Shown in pieces: positions 1 through 6,563 of a DNA stretch of 17,702 bases (position 1 is the stretch's first letter; the number at the start of each line of letters is the position of its first letter). The stretch covers positions 1 to 17,702 of the forward strand of contig JBOFLG010000097.1 of NCBI GenBank assembly GCA_051657745.1, given 5' to 3'. The position numbers and the translations under genes were made by a program. A model generated the notes under the pieces. It worked only from the letters and a program-made list of their open reading frames with translations, ran no database searches and was not told the origin of the DNA. The DNA comes from JBOFLG01 sp051657745 (GTDB taxonomy: Bacteria > Actinomycetota > Actinomycetes > Actinomycetales > Dermatophilaceae).

Positions 1-592
1 GGTCACCGCTCCAGAACCGGCCCGGGTCGTACCAGTTGCTCGGTGCTTCGTCGGTGAGCACCCCCATCGCGGTGAGCGTGGTGGCCACCACCTCGGCGCA
101 ATAGGCGTCCTCCGGGCGGGCCTCACGCCGGGCCGCTCGGCGCCGTGACAGGTGTGCGTCGCGACCGCGCAGCCAGCGCCATGCCAGCGCGACATGCGAG
201 GGAAAGGACACCCCGTCAAGCCTCGCGATGGTGCGCAGCAGCGCATCCTCCTGGTCTGGCCCGACCTCGGGAGTGAGTTGCCGCAGCCAGGATTGCTGCC
301 CGTAGCGCACCTGCCAGGTGGTCACCGCCTCGCGCAGATCGTGGAGCTGCACGCCCCGATGGTGGCCGCCGGTCCAGTGGTCGCGCATCGAGCGGCCGAG
401 CTCGGCATGCCACATCAGCGGAGGCAGGTCGTCAAGCACCACCGCCATCCCCACGTGATTGACCGGGGCGTTACTTGCCGCCTGGATGACGCGGTCGGCC
501 ATCGTGCCACCGCGGAAGACCCACAGGTCACCGGTACGGGTGGTCTCCACTCCGGCCTCGAACGGGATAACAGTGCGCGACGGTCGAGACAT
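1..592 (-). CDS. YiiX-like permuted NlpC/P60 cysteine hydrolase, 3' end outside window
   Basis: The reading frame is open from the ATG at 592 to the window edge (197 residues), so the C-terminus is missing. The pattern fits the circularly permuted NlpC/P60 papain-like family (YiiX/YebB type): a GDLWVFRGG strand near residue 22-30, a PVNHVGMAVVLDD block near 45-57 carrying the expected catalytic His, and a DAYCAEVVATTL block near residue 168-179 carrying the expected nucleophilic Cys. Members of this fold hydrolyse amide or ester bonds in peptidoglycan peptides or lipids; the substrate here is unknown. The ATG at 592 has no Shine-Dalgarno sequence. The frame stays open upstream, with ATG codons at 763 and 772, so the protein may carry a 57- to 60-residue Gly-rich N-terminal extension. 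Family call is fairly sure; start and substrate are not. Confidence 0.75.
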   Translation of the reverse strand, partial: MSRPSRTVIPFEAGVETTRTGDLWVFRGGTMADRVIQAASNAPVNHVGMAVVLDDLPPLMWHAELGRSMRDHWTGGHHRGVQLHDLREAVTTWQVRYGQQSWLRQLTPEVGPDQEDALLRTIARLDGVSFPSHVALAWRWLRGRDAHLSRRRAARREARPEDAYCAEVVATTLTAMGVLTDEAPSNWYDPGRFWSGD

Positions 593-757
593 GCCGGCCA
601 GTAAACCGGGTCGACGCTCCCGGTGCCCGCCGCCGCCCCCTCCGCCACTGTCGCCGCCGCGAGGGTGGCTGCACGGGTCGCGGCCGTCGTGCTGCTGCAC
701 CTCGTCGGGGGTAATCGGCGGGTAGGAAACCACTCCGGCCGACGCTGCCAGCGGTAG

Positions 758-763
758 TACCAT
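758..763 (+). promoter_or_regulatory. -10-like hexamer of vapBC
   Basis: TACCAT (4 of 6 matches to TATAAT) ends 7 nt before the vapB ATG, and no Shine-Dalgarno sequence intervenes. This placement suggests transcription starting at or next to the ATG, a leaderless message. No convincing -35 box is visible. The overlapping GTAGTAC at 754-760 could be part of an autoregulatory operator, but that is a guess. Confidence 0.4.
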
Positions 764-770
764 ACGTCTC

Positions 771-980
771 ATGCACAAGACGACGATCTACCTGCCGGAC
801 GACCTCCGGGCCGCCGTCCAGCGCGAGGCGCGTCGTCGCGAGGTCGCCGAGGCCGAGGTCATCCGGTCCGCGATCGAGCAGGTCGTGCGCCGGCCTCGGC
901 CGCAGGCCGGCTTGTTCGAGTCGGACGAACCGATCGCTGGGCGCGTCGACGAGTTGCTCACCGGATTCGGCGAGCGGTGA
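771..980 (+). CDS. vapB: VapB-type ribbon-helix-helix antitoxin
   Basis: A 69-residue protein starting MHKTTIYLPDDLRAAV, the classic CopG/Arc-like ribbon-helix-helix opening: a short strand for DNA binding, followed by helices with RREVAEAEVIRSAIEQVV. The C-terminal part (about 45-69, GLFESDEPIAGRVDELL) is the expected toxin-binding tail. It should neutralise the downstream PIN ribonuclease and repress the shared promoter. Its stop overlaps the toxin start by 4 nt (GTGA), so the pair is translationally coupled. A -10-like hexamer lies 7 nt before the ATG and there is no ribosome binding site. The assignment to the VapB family follows from the fold and the partner. Confidence 0.88.
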   Translation: MHKTTIYLPDDLRAAVQREARRREVAEAEVIRSAIEQVVRRPRPQAGLFESDEPIAGRVDELLTGFGER

Positions 981-1393
981 TCGTCGCCGACACCAGCGGT
1001 TTGCTCGCCCTGTTCAACCGCGCCGAACCAGAGCACGAACGAGTGGCCCGAGTTGTCAGCAGAACCAACCAGCCACTCGTCGTCTCGCCCTACGTCGTCG
1101 CCGAGTTGGACTATCTCGTCGCCACCCGAGTAGGGGTTCAGGCAGAGCTGAAGGTGCTGAACGAACTGGCGACCGGCGACTACCACCTGCCGGCCTTCGG
1201 TGCGGCCGAGCTGCTGGCCGCACACGAGGTCGTCGAGCGCTACCGGGACCAGGCGATCGGGATCGCGGACGCCTCCATCGTCATCCTGGCCGACGCCTAC
1301 CGGACGCGGGACGTGCTCACGCTCGATCGACGCCACTTCAGCGTGTTGCGGCCCCTGACCGGAGGCCGGTTCACTCTGCGACCGTCTCGATAG
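977..1393 (+). CDS. vapC: VapC-type PIN-domain ribonuclease toxin
   Basis: A 138-residue PIN-domain protein starting with GTG inside the antitoxin stop (GTGA overlap). The acidic residues that bind Mg2+ in PIN nucleases are present: D5 (VADTSG), E43 (VVAELDYL), D98 (IGIADASI) and D117 (LTLDRRHF). Length is normal for VapC. Known family members cleave tRNA or rRNA and stop growth when the antitoxin is degraded; the target here cannot be read from the sequence. The ORF looks intact, so the toxin is probably active. About 190 bp without a gene follows before the terminator at 1582. Confidence 0.9.
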   Translation: MIVADTSGLLALFNRAEPEHERVARVVSRTNQPLVVSPYVVAELDYLVATRVGVQAELKVLNELATGDYHLPAFGAAELLAAHEVVERYRDQAIGIADASIVILADAYRTRDVLTLDRRHFSVLRPLTGGRFTLRPSR

Positions 1394-1581
1394 CGGCCCG
1401 TGCCAGCCGCGCGGCCGGCAGAGTCGCCCAATTGGTCAATATTGCAGGAGGTTCGTTCGACGCCCGGCGCGGACATCTCCGGCTGGCCCACATCGGCGCC
1501 CGACGCGGACGGGGTTGTCGGCAACTCGCGCGCACACCACCCCACCGGGCTTGACCGACTAGAACTGAGACTAGGACGAAC

Positions 1582-1616
1582 CGAGCCCCTCCCCGAGGTG
1601 GTCGGGGAGGGGCTCG
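1582..1616 (-). terminator. Strong hairpin downstream of tRNA-Ser
   Basis: A perfect 15-bp inverted repeat (CGAGCCCCTCCCCGA and its complement) with a 5-nt loop at 1597-1601. It begins 15 nt beyond the tRNA 3' end on the minus strand and is followed there by GTTCGTCC, a poor U-tract. It most likely ends the tRNA transcript. It could also act on plus-strand transcripts leaving vapC, where CGTTTCGT follows the stem. Confidence 0.8.
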
Positions 1617-1630
1617 TTTCGTGCTCAGGT

Positions 1631-1720
1631 TGGCGGTGGCGGTGGGATTTGAACCCACGGACGGGTTGCCCCGTCACACGCTTTCGAGGCGTGCTCCTTA
1701 GGCCGCTCGGACACGCCACC
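1631..1720 (-). tRNA. tRNA-Ser (anticodon CGA), with encoded CCA
   Basis: The minus strand folds as a class II tRNA. The acceptor stem GGTGGCG pairs with CGCCACC, followed by discriminator G and an encoded CCA at 1631-1633. The anticodon stem is CACGC/GCGTG with loop CTCGAAA, giving anticodon CGA, which reads UCG. A long variable arm (GACGGGG...CCCGTC region) is typical of serine tRNAs, and the T arm holds GGTTCAAAT. The gene sits downstream of tadA and is closed by the hairpin at 1582-1616. Confidence 0.97.
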
Positions 1721-1727
1721 GTGGGAG

Positions 1728-1757
1728 AGGTTACCGGAGCGCTGGCAGCGCCCCCAA
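1728..1757 (-). promoter_or_regulatory. Candidate promoter of tRNA-Ser
   Basis: On the minus strand TAACCT (1733-1728) lies 7 nt before the mature tRNA 5' end, and TTGGGG (1757-1752) lies 18 nt upstream of it. A perfect TTGACA at 1769-1764 also exists but is too far from this -10 to pair with it. This is an inference from spacing only. Confidence 0.35.
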
Positions 1758-1863
1758 AACACCTGTCAACCACCGGCCATCCACCACAAGACCCTCGAGC
1801 CGGGCCTGGGACAGCATGGTTGGCGCAGGCTCGGGCGACCCGGCCACCCGACGCGACATCACG

Positions 1864-2373
1864 TCATCCGGACTCCGAAGCCCCGCCCGGGTACCGTGAG
1901 TCGGCGGACCGATGGGTGACGAAAAAGCGGCGCACCACGTCACCGCACTCCGCGTCGAGTACCCCACCGACTACCTCGGCACGGTGCGTCACCCGGCGGT
2001 CACGCAGCACGTCCCATACCGACCCGCAGGCTCCGAGTTTGGGGTCCCAGGCTCCGAACACCACCCGTGCCACTCTCGAGAGGATGACGGCCCCGGCGCA
2101 CATCGGGCACGGCTCCATGGTCACGAACAGTGTGCACCCCTCAAGGCGCCAGGACCCGAGCCTGGCCGCAGCGGCACGAACCGCCACGACCTCGGCATGC
2201 GCCGTCGGATCGCCCTCGGCCTCACGAAGGTTCGCCCCGGCACCGAGCAGGGCGCCATCGGGTGCCACAACCAGCGCGCCCACCGGGACGTCACCCGAGA
2301 CCGCTGCGCGCGCGGCGAGGGCGAGCGCATGCCGCATCCAGGCCTCGTCGGATGGCTCCACCGGAACTGGCAC
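1864..2373 (-). CDS. tadA: tRNA-specific adenosine deaminase
   Basis: TadA converts adenosine-34 of tRNA-Arg(ACG) to inosine using a zinc-bound water. The 169-residue product has the full cytidine/deoxycytidylate-deaminase zinc signature: HAE at 59-61 (His zinc ligand, Glu proton shuttle) and PCPMC at 88-92 with ligands C89 and C92. FVTMEPCPMCAGAVILSR and VVFGAWDPKLGACGS are characteristic of TadA rather than of cytosine or guanine deaminases. The start used is the GTG at 2373. A second GTG four codons downstream is possible, and no clear Shine-Dalgarno sequence precedes either. The gene is divergent from upp with only 16 bp between starts, and tRNA-Ser lies downstream on the same strand. A housekeeping deaminase of another substrate is a less likely alternative. 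Confidence 0.93.
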   Translation of the reverse strand: MPVPVEPSDEAWMRHALALAARAAVSGDVPVGALVVAPDGALLGAGANLREAEGDPTAHAEVVAVRAAAARLGSWRLEGCTLFVTMEPCPMCAGAVILSRVARVVFGAWDPKLGACGSVWDVLRDRRVTHRAEVVGGVLDAECGDVVRRFFVTHRSADSRYPGGASESG

Positions 2374-2377
2374 GCGT

Positions 2378-2396
2378 TAAGTTTCGCGCATGCGCG
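2378..2396 (+). promoter_or_regulatory. upp start region: -10-like hexamer and palindrome over the ATG
   Basis: TAAGTT (2378-2383) lies 6 nt before the upp ATG without a ribosome binding site, which suggests a leaderless message. A perfect 12-bp palindrome, CGCGCATGCGCG (2385-2396), covers the start codon. Any -35 contact would fall inside the tadA coding sequence. Functional meaning is inferred. Confidence 0.35.
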
Positions 2397-3031
2397 TCAT
2401 CAATCCGGACCACCGCCTGATCGCCCATAAGCTCACCTACCTCCGGGACAAGCGCACCGACTCACCCACGTTCCGTCGGCTCGCCGAGGAACTGATGACG
2501 TTGCTCGCCTACGAGGCCACCCGCGACGTACGGGTCGAGCGGTTTGCGATCGACACCCCTCTCGCCTCGACGACCGGCATCAAGCTGAGCAATCCCAAGC
2601 CGCTGGTCGTGCCGATCCTGCGCGCGGGCCTCGGCATGCTCGAGGGCATGGTCCGGCTGCTCCCAAGTGCCGAGGTCGGCTTTCTCGGGATGCAGCGCGA
2701 CGAAGAGACCCTGGAAGCAATCACCTACGCCAACCGCCTGCCGGACAACCTTTTTGGTCGCCAGGTCTACGTGCTGGACCCGATGCTGGCGACCGGCGGG
2801 TCGATGACCGACGCGATTCGGTTTTTGGTGGAGCGCGGCGCGGCCGACATCACTGCGGTCACGCTCCTGAGCGCACCGGAGGGCATCGCACATCTTGAGC
2901 GCGAACTTGCCGACGTCGCGCCGCTGATCACCCTGGTCACTGGGGCGATCGACGAGCGGCTCAACGAGGTGGGCTACATCGTGCCCGGGCTCGGCGACGC
3001 CGGTGACCGCCTCTACGGTTTGGCACAGTAG
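2390..3031 (+). CDS. upp: Uracil phosphoribosyltransferase
   Basis: Upp joins uracil to PRPP to give UMP in pyrimidine salvage, in the cytoplasm. The 213-residue length is normal for the family. The PRPP-binding loop is VLDPMLATGGSM at 128-139, and the uracil-specific C-terminal block is YIVPGLGDAGDR at 196-207. The N-terminal stretch with HKLTYLRDKRT and the VPILRAGLGM segment at 74-83 are also family hallmarks. The ATG at 2390 has no Shine-Dalgarno sequence, and the next gene upstream (tadA) starts 16 bp away on the opposite strand. The gene is followed by a 211-bp intergenic region, so it appears to be monocistronic. No frameshift or missing residue was seen. Confidence 0.96.
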   Translation: MRVINPDHRLIAHKLTYLRDKRTDSPTFRRLAEELMTLLAYEATRDVRVERFAIDTPLASTTGIKLSNPKPLVVPILRAGLGMLEGMVRLLPSAEVGFLGMQRDEETLEAITYANRLPDNLFGRQVYVLDPMLATGGSMTDAIRFLVERGAADITAVTLLSAPEGIAHLERELADVAPLITLVTGAIDERLNEVGYIVPGLGDAGDRLYGLAQ

Positions 3032-3080
3032 ACGCGGCCGACGTCGCTGACCGAGAGGTCTGAGCAGTCATCGGCTAGCA

Positions 3081-3097
3081 TGTCAACACAGTTAACA
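3081..3097. promoter_or_regulatory. Near-perfect inverted repeat, candidate operator
   Basis: TGTCAAC-ACA-GTTAACA is a 7-3-7 inverted repeat with 6 of 7 matching pairs, in the 211-bp space between upp and the small membrane protein gene. TAGCAT at 3076-3081 just before it resembles a -10 hexamer, so a repressor bound here could block transcription. The regulator is unknown. Confidence 0.35.
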
Positions 3098-3227
3098 GAT
3101 CGGTGCAGTCGCCGAACGTTGACGCGGCTGCCTGGCCGTAGTCCGACACGCCGCACAGAACACCCACCACACCCGTCACATCTGCGAATATCAACTGTGG
3201 CGTGCGCATGGGGCGCGCCCTTCAGGT

Positions 3228-3233
3228 AGGAGG
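3228..3233 (+). promoter_or_regulatory. Ribosome binding site of the 56-residue membrane protein
   Basis: AGGAGG, a full Shine-Dalgarno core, lies 9 nt before the ATG at 3243. It is the strongest ribosome binding site in the window and is a main reason to accept the very short downstream frame as a gene. Confidence 0.8.
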
Positions 3234-3242
3234 ACCTGTCGC

Positions 3243-3413
3243 ATGCCCCCAATCAAGAAGATCGTGCTCTGGCTTTTGGTCATCTTCATCGCCTACTCCA
3301 TCATCACCTCACCGAGCGACGCCGCCGACATCTTCCAGTCGGCCTGGGATCTGATCACCAACGGAATCGGGAACGTCGCCGAGTTCTTCAACGACCTGCT
3401 CGCGGGTCAGTGA
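3243..3413 (+). CDS. Small single-helix membrane protein (56 residues)
   Basis: The frame begins MPPIKKIVLWLLVIFIAYSI and ends EFFNDLLAGQ. Residues 7-21 (IVLWLLVIFIAYSII) form one clear membrane helix preceded by two lysines, so the N-terminus is probably cytoplasmic. The remainder (DAADIFQSAWDLITNGIGNVAEFFNDLLAG) looks like an amphipathic helix. An AGGAGG site lies 9 nt upstream. Its TGA is separated by a single base from the ATG of the membrane PH-domain protein, so the two are almost certainly co-transcribed and coupled. Small membrane proteins of this type occur in actinobacteria, but I know no function. It may be a partner of the PH-domain protein. Standard gene finders with a length limit could miss it. 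Confidence 0.85.
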   Translation: MPPIKKIVLWLLVIFIAYSIITSPSDAADIFQSAWDLITNGIGNVAEFFNDLLAGQ

Positions 3414-3414
3414 G

Positions 3415-4305
3415 ATGGCGCGCCAGCCGCGCATCGACCGCGAGCTTGCGCGCTACCTCGTCTACGGCGAGACCGTCGTTGTCGCTGCACGTCGTCACTG
3501 GTTTCACCTGATCAAGGAGATCCTCCTGGTCGCGGGCGCTACGGCGCTCGCGCTCTGGGCGGACCTGTCAACCAGTGACGGCGGCAGTGGCCCGGTCCTC
3601 CGCAACATCACCCTCGCGCTGTTCTGGGTATCGCTGGCGTGGTTCCTCTGGGCGCTACTCAACTGGCGGCACGACTGGTTCGTCGTCACCGACAAGCGGT
3701 TCCTCCTCTTCTACGGCTTCATCCGCCGCAAGGTCGCGATGCTCCCGCTCCTGCGGGTCACTGACATGACCTACGACCGCACCGTCCTTGGGCGGATCGT
3801 CGGGTACGGCAGGTTCGTGCTTGAGTCGGCAGGGCAGACGCAGGCGCTCTCGGTCATCGAACATGTCCCGGATGCCGACCGTCACTACCGCGCGATCTGC
3901 ACCAAACTCTTCGGTTCCGACCCAGCAGACACTGGCGACTCGCCCGACGCGGACGCCGGCTCCGACGACGACATCGACCCGACGGGGTCGGGCCCCCGCA
4001 CCACGGCTGGCGACCATTCCGATTTCGATGACGGAACAGGCAGCCGAACCGACACCGAGCGCGAAGCCGAAACGGTCGGGTCGGGTTCACGACGGTCGCT
4101 TCCGGCGAGCCCGATCAGGATGTCCGGTCGAGGCCACCCGCGAAAGAAGCCATCGGCGCAGCCGGAAGCGTGGTATCGCAACTCCACCATCGGTGGCGTT
4201 TCCCGCACCGAGGACCCAGACACCGGGGAGATTCCCGTCATCCGCGCTGGACAGGAGCGCCCCGACGCGACTGAGTCCCCGATCCGCAGCCGCACCCAGC
4301 GATGA
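3415..4305 (+). CDS. Membrane protein with bacterial PH domain and disordered tail
   Basis: The 296-residue product has three parts. Residues about 1-30 are a cytoplasmic N-terminus (RYLVYGETVVVAARRHW). Two membrane helices follow at about 33-48 and 65-83 (ITLALFWVSLAWFLWALLNW). A bacterial PH domain of the DUF304/bPH2 type runs from about 86 to 165 (DWFVVTDKRFLLFYGFIRRK, RVTDMTYDRTVLGRIVGYG, FVLESAGQ). This is the usual YdbS-like arrangement. The last 130 residues are rich in D, S, T, R and P with no predicted fold. The gene follows the 56-residue membrane protein by 1 nt. Function is unknown; bPH2 proteins are membrane-associated and some affect envelope homeostasis. The gene converges on purF with about 130 bp between their stops, which shows only a weak imperfect hairpin at 4357-4383. 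Confidence 0.85.
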   Translation: MARQPRIDRELARYLVYGETVVVAARRHWFHLIKEILLVAGATALALWADLSTSDGGSGPVLRNITLALFWVSLAWFLWALLNWRHDWFVVTDKRFLLFYGFIRRKVAMLPLLRVTDMTYDRTVLGRIVGYGRFVLESAGQTQALSVIEHVPDADRHYRAICTKLFGSDPADTGDSPDADAGSDDDIDPTGSGPRTTAGDHSDFDDGTGSRTDTEREAETVGSGSRRSLPASPIRMSGRGHPRKKPSAQPEAWYRNSTIGGVSRTEDPDTGEIPVIRAGQERPDATESPIRSRTQR

Positions 4306-4435
4306 CTCGAATCCAGCCCGGCACTTGATGGCGAGGCGCAGGTCCGTCACCTGACAGCAGCGAGGCGCACCGGACGCCGCTGCCGCAGTCACCAGTTCGG
4401 ACGAGCGCAGTCAGCAGCGGTGTGGACGAGCCGCG

Positions 4436-6100
4436 TCACGGACGCAGTAGCGCCTCGGTGGCGCCGCCACCGGCAGCAGGCGAGACGCCATCGACGTCGA
4501 GCGCGGGCTCGCCGAGCGGCACATCGACCATGGGGGCTCGTGGCGGCGGATGCCGCTCGCCCACTGCTCGCGGGCCGTCGCCAAAGCCGGTGTCGAGCGG
4601 CAGTTCGAGTTCGAGCACCCCTTTGCCGAAGCGTCCGTCCTCGGGCAACGACACGGGGTAGGTGCCGCTGAAGCATGCGGTGCACAAGTGCTCGCGCCGC
4701 TGCCCGGTAGCCGCGACCATCCCCTCCTCGGAAATGTAGCCGAGGGTGTCGGCGCCGATGGAGTTGCAGACCTCCTCAACGCCAAGGCCGGTGGCGATCA
4801 ACTCAGCCCGGGTCGGGAAATCGATGCCGTAGAAGCACGGCCACTGCACCGGCGGCGCCGAAATGCGGACGTGGACCTCGGCCGCGCCCGCCTCGCGAAG
4901 CATGCGCACCAGCGCCCGTTGGGTGTTGCCGCGCACGATGGTGTCATCGACAACGATGAGCCGCTTTCCACGGATCACCTCGCGGAGCGGGTTGAGCTTG
5001 AGCCGGATGCCGAGCTGGCGGATGGTCTGCGACGGCGCGATGAAGGTGCGTCCGACGTACGAGTTCTTCACCAGCCCCTGGCCGTACGGAATGCCCGACT
5101 CCTGCGCGTAGCCGATGGCGGCCGGCGTGCCGGACTCCGGCGTCGGCATCACCATGTCGGCCTCGACCGGATGCTCGCGCGCCAGGGTGCGGCCCATCTC
5201 GACCCGGGCCTCGTGCACCACCCGACCCGAGATCGTGGTGTCCGGCCGGGCCAGGTAGACATACTCGAACACGCACCCACTCGGCCGCGCCTCGGCGAAA
5301 CGCTGTGAGCGCAGGCCGTCTTCGTCGATCGCCACCAGTTCACCGGGCTCGACCTCGCGGACGAACGACGCACCGACGATGTCAAGCGCAGCCGTCTCTG
5401 ACGCCACCACCCACCCGCGTTCCAGCCTGCCGATCACCAGCGGGCGGAAACCGTGGGGGTCGCGGGCGGCGTACAAGGTGTGCTCATCGACAAAGACGAA
5501 GCAGAACGCGCCCCGCAAGATCGGCAACACCTCGAGCGCTGCGGCCTCGACGGTGCGATCCGGATCCTCGGCGAGGAGCGCGGTGACCAGCGCGGTGTCG
5601 GTGGTGTTGCCGCGGGCCAGCTCGGTGAGGTCGCCGTCACCGTTCAACCGGCCGTCGTGGTCCGGCCGGCCCGCACTGCGCCGGGTGACCACGAGGTCGC
5701 GGAGCTCAGCGGAGTTGACGATGTTTCCGTTGTGCGCAAGTGCAACGGTGCCCCCGGAGTGCCCGCCGAGCGTGGGCTGGGCGTTCTCCCAGGTGGACCC
5801 GCCGGTGGTGGAGTACCGGCAGTGCCCCACCGCGAGATGGCCCCGGAGCGAGGCGAGCGACCGCTCGTCGAACACTTGGGACACCAGGCCCATGTCTTTG
5901 TACACCAGCAGCCGGTGCCCGTCGGACGTGGCGATACCAGCCGACTCCTGGCCGCGGTGCTGCAGCGCATACAAGCCGTAGTAGGTGAGTTTGGCGACAT
6001 CCTCACCGGGAGCCCAGACACCGAAGACCCCGCAGGCGTCTTGCGGGACGTTCTCGCCGGGGAGGAGGTCGTGGTTCAAGCGTCCGTCACCGCGTGGCAC
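4436..6100 (-). CDS. purF: Amidophosphoribosyltransferase (PurF)
   Basis: PurF makes 5-phosphoribosylamine from PRPP and glutamine, the committed step of purine synthesis. With the GTG start at 6100 it has 554 residues. The N-terminal glutaminase begins after a short leader at C23 (DACGVFGVWAPG), the nucleophile exposed by propeptide removal. YALQHRGQESAGIA follows. The PRPP loop is VVDDTIVRGNT at about 383-393. Cysteines in SGCVFEY, WPCFYGID and LCTACF match the 4Fe-4S ligands of Bacillus-type PurF. I prefer GTG 6100 over ATG 6109 because AAGGA lies 8 nt upstream of the GTG and because it gives the MPRGDGRLNHDL opening typical of streptomycete PurF. purM, usually next, is absent: the gene converges on a PH-domain gene. 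Confidence 0.95.
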   Translation of the reverse strand: MPRGDGRLNHDLLPGENVPQDACGVFGVWAPGEDVAKLTYYGLYALQHRGQESAGIATSDGHRLLVYKDMGLVSQVFDERSLASLRGHLAVGHCRYSTTGGSTWENAQPTLGGHSGGTVALAHNGNIVNSAELRDLVVTRRSAGRPDHDGRLNGDGDLTELARGNTTDTALVTALLAEDPDRTVEAAALEVLPILRGAFCFVFVDEHTLYAARDPHGFRPLVIGRLERGWVVASETAALDIVGASFVREVEPGELVAIDEDGLRSQRFAEARPSGCVFEYVYLARPDTTISGRVVHEARVEMGRTLAREHPVEADMVMPTPESGTPAAIGYAQESGIPYGQGLVKNSYVGRTFIAPSQTIRQLGIRLKLNPLREVIRGKRLIVVDDTIVRGNTQRALVRMLREAGAAEVHVRISAPPVQWPCFYGIDFPTRAELIATGLGVEEVCNSIGADTLGYISEEGMVAATGQRREHLCTACFSGTYPVSLPEDGRFGKGVLELELPLDTGFGDGPRAVGERHPPPRAPMVDVPLGEPALDVDGVSPAAGGGATEALLRP

Positions 6101-6108
6101 GTGCGTCA

Positions 6109-6113
6109 TCCTT
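6109..6113 (-). promoter_or_regulatory. Shine-Dalgarno that decides the purF start
   Basis: AAGGA on the minus strand is separated by 8 nt from the GTG at 6100. It directly abuts the ATG at 6109, which is too close for initiation there. It therefore supports the GTG. Confidence 0.6.
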
Positions 6114-6205
6114 GCACAGCACGCGGATGCCGCCAGATTCGCCAAGTGCCATGACCGATCGCCCCGGCGACGCGTGGCTCGGCGTGCCCAGTCGCAGGCC
6201 CGGCG

Positions 6206-6451
6206 CTACCGCCGACGATCAGCGCGGCGGTCAAGCGCAAGCGCCACGAGGCCGGCGAGGAGCGCGAACACCCCAGCACCGAGAAAGCCGAGGTAGCCGA
6301 CCGCGGAGGTGCCGCTGTACTCGCCCTGGGCAGACGACACCACCTCCGGGGCGAACCAGTCGAACGCTCCCACTCCCGAACCGAGCGCGAACCCCAGCAC
6401 AGCACCGGTAAGGATGATCGGCACGAAGCGCGGCCGACGAGGTGCTGTCAC
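6206..6451 (-). CDS. Small two-helix membrane protein
   Basis: An 81-residue protein from the GTG at 6451 with two hydrophobic helices: about residues 8-26 (VPIILTGAVLGFALGSGVG) and about 52-74 (VGYLGFLGAGVFALLAGLVA), ending in a basic tail ALDRRADRRR. The two helices are joined by a loop of about 25 residues, so both ends should be cytoplasmic. The frame extends much further upstream, but that part antiparallels the oxidoreductase gene and is low-complexity shadow. The start is placed at 6451 because TACCGT at 6464-6459 lies 7 nt before it, as in other probable leaderless genes here; GTG 6472 is the alternative. It precedes purF by about 105 bp on the same strand. Function unknown. Confidence 0.7.
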   Translation of the reverse strand: MTAPRRPRFVPIILTGAVLGFALGSGVGAFDWFAPEVVSSAQGEYSGTSAVGYLGFLGAGVFALLAGLVALALDRRADRRR

Positions 6452-6458
6452 GGTCCTT

Positions 6459-6464
6459 ACGGTA
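6459..6464 (-). promoter_or_regulatory. -10-like hexamer of the small membrane protein
   Basis: TACCGT on the minus strand lies 7 nt before the GTG at 6451. It implies a leaderless start and supports 6451 over 6472. No -35 box is recognised. Confidence 0.35.
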
Positions 6465-6563
6465 CGGGACACGAATGGTGGCGCGATTCTTGGGACCGCG
6501 CACACTGGGAACCATGCCGCAGCGCAGTCACTCCGGGGTCGTCCGTCGCTCCACACCGCGCCC

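Noticed and set aside
1551..1577. Promoter-like TTGACC and TAGGAC on the plus strand
   Set aside because: Spacing is 15 nt, and transcription would run straight into the strong hairpin at 1582. No product is evident.
1400..2380. 326-residue plus-strand frame
   Set aside because: It crosses the terminator hairpin and the tRNA and then opposes tadA; its composition is that of a shadow frame.
4357..4383. Imperfect hairpin between the PH-domain gene and purF stops
   Set aside because: Only 5 plus 4 pairs with a 2-nt bulge and no U-tract; too weak to call a terminator.
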